Below are positions 50,649 to 51,385 of a DNA stretch of 51,385 nt, in pieces. Position numbers and translations under genes: made by a program. Under the pieces are notes generated by a model, which was given only the letters and a program-made list of their open reading frames with translations, had not been told where the DNA came from and searched no databases. Location: positions 1 to 51,385 of the forward strand of contig NZ_SUGA01000040.1 of NCBI RefSeq assembly GCF_004963255.1, written 5' to 3'. Source of the DNA: Mesorhizobium sp. (lineage in GTDB: Bacteria > Pseudomonadota > Alphaproteobacteria > Rhizobiales > Rhizobiaceae). Every line of letters starts with the position of its first letter. The first letter of the stretch is position 1.

Positions 50649-51264
50649 GTTTTCCTGGGACGTCCGCAGCCCGCTCCAGCGAGCACTGGTCGCCGGCGCT
50701 TACGGCGCGCAGGGCGACTCCGGCGTGGCGCTGACCGAGATCCGCAATTTCGACCTCGTCCAGGTGATGGCGCGGCGCGGCAAGGCCGACGAGACGGCGA
50801 AGGCCGCGCAGGCGCGCTTCGGCGTTGCCGCGCCGGAGACGCCTAAGGCGACCGGCACTGCCGATGCGACACTGATCTGGTCGGGACCGGATCAGTTCCT
50901 GGTGCTGTCCAAGGGTGGCAAGCATTCGATCGAGGCACTAGCCTCCGTCTTTGCCGGTTCGGCATCGCTGTCCGACCAGTCGCATGCGCGGGCGTTGATC
51001 AGCGTCTCCGGAGAGAAGGCGCGCGCGATGCTCGCCAAGCTGTCGTCGATCGATTTGCACCCCAGTGTATTTGGCGTAGGTGCGGCGGCGGCGACCTCGA
51101 TGGATCATACGAGCGTCACGCTCTGGCGCGGTGGTGATCGCAACGGGCAGGCTGTTTTCAATCTGCTGGTGTTTGCAACCTTCGCCGAAAGCCTATGGCA
51201 CACGATTCTGGATTCGGCTGCAGAGTACGGCGTGGCGGTCGGCCATTCGGAAGACTTGGCGTAG
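50641..51264 (+). CDS. mgdD: N-methylglutamate dehydrogenase subunit D (SoxG-like)
   Basis: A 207-aa gamma subunit of the sarcosine-oxidase type (SPLQRALVAGAYG; TLIWSGPDQFLVLS; VFNLLVFATFAESLWHTILD). The start chosen is GTG at 50641, with GGAGGG 7 bp ahead; ATG at 50626 adds five residues. It overlaps the end of mgdC by 8 bp. It closes the pathway operon; folate C1 genes often follow but would lie beyond the window. Confidence 0.88.
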   Translation: MAEFSWDVRSPLQRALVAGAYGAQGDSGVALTEIRNFDLVQVMARRGKADETAKAAQARFGVAAPETPKATGTADATLIWSGPDQFLVLSKGGKHSIEALASVFAGSASLSDQSHARALISVSGEKARAMLAKLSSIDLHPSVFGVGAAAATSMDHTSVTLWRGGDRNGQAVFNLLVFATFAESLWHTILDSAAEYGVAVGHSEDLA

Positions 51265-51279
51265 CGACGCGCGCCCTCT

Positions 51280-51385
51280 CCTTCTCTCCTTGTGGGAGAA
51301 GGTGTCGCCGAAGGCGACGGATGAGGGGGCTCCAGGGAACGCCAGCGTCTCACTCCGCTGGAACACCCCTCATCCGTCTCGGCGC
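51280..51385. repeat. RIME-like composite palindrome (right edge)
   Basis: Arms CCTTCTC (51280-51286) and GAGAAGG (51296-51302), hairpin GTCGCC-GAA-GGCGAC (51304-51318), and long arms CGGATGAGGGG (51318-51328) with CCCCTCATCCG (51366-51376). It begins 15 bp after mgdD and runs to the window edge. Confidence 0.7.

Noticed and set aside
46123..51264. Heterotetrameric sarcosine oxidase (soxBDAG)
   Set aside because: The homology is real, but the direct link to mgsABC and gmaS favours N-methylglutamate dehydrogenase; sarcosine activity cannot be excluded from sequence alone.

Overview
The window looks like a chromosomal segment of a high-GC alphaproteobacterium of the Rhizobiales, most like Mesorhizobium or another Phyllobacteriaceae. 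The reasons are dense transporter operons with LysR, GntR, LacI and TetR regulators, palindromic intergenic elements of the rhizobial RIME type, a short dispersed GCAATTCC...GGAATTGC repeat, and a small RNA with the signature of the alphaproteobacterial alpha-r14 (NfeR1) family. No tRNA, rRNA, transposase, phage gene or CRISPR array was seen.

Left part, 1-31700, is a run of catabolic and transport modules. (1) A polyamine-type ABC operon (substrate-binding protein, two permeases; the ATPase is not in the window) with an FAD amine oxidase. (2) A fumarylacetoacetase-family enzyme, a ribose/fructose-type ABC transporter and a LacI regulator. (3) An intergenic small RNA with three anti-Shine-Dalgarno loops, 9895-10013. 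(4) A methyltransferase and a TetR regulator, divergent from an RND efflux pump operon that starts with a translationally coupled 79-aa ORF. (5) A LysR gene divergent from a 2OG-Fe(II) oxygenase. (6) A GntR regulator, two enolase-superfamily enzymes and a complete Dpp-type peptide/opine ABC transporter with fused ATPases; its first permease seems to lack a standard start codon. (7) A LysR gene divergent from a second, paralogous Dpp-type binding protein, a tandem DUF427 protein and a short-chain dehydrogenase.

Right part, 31737-51264, is a methylated-amine island. tmm (trimethylamine to TMAO) and an XRE-cupin regulator are divergent. On the minus strand dmmD-dmmA-dmmB-dmmC encode dimethylamine monooxygenase and a GcvT-like partner. 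On the plus strand a 13-kb run holds three very small membrane proteins, an APC permease, two unknown membrane proteins, and then the whole N-methylglutamate pathway: mgsABC, gmaS and mgdABCD. Together these genes would take trimethylamine to TMAO, dimethylamine to methylamine, and methylamine to ammonium plus a tetrahydrofolate-bound C1 unit. No TMAO demethylase (tdm) and no TMAO ABC transporter are in the window.

A related inverted repeat (TTCAC...GTGA) lies in the promoter regions of tmm, of the XRE-cupin gene and of the 13-kb run, which suggests one local regulon. The six-gene membrane cassette at the head of the run (38349-41685) is the best candidate for an undescribed system: an APC permease with dedicated small subunits for methylated amines or pathway intermediates.
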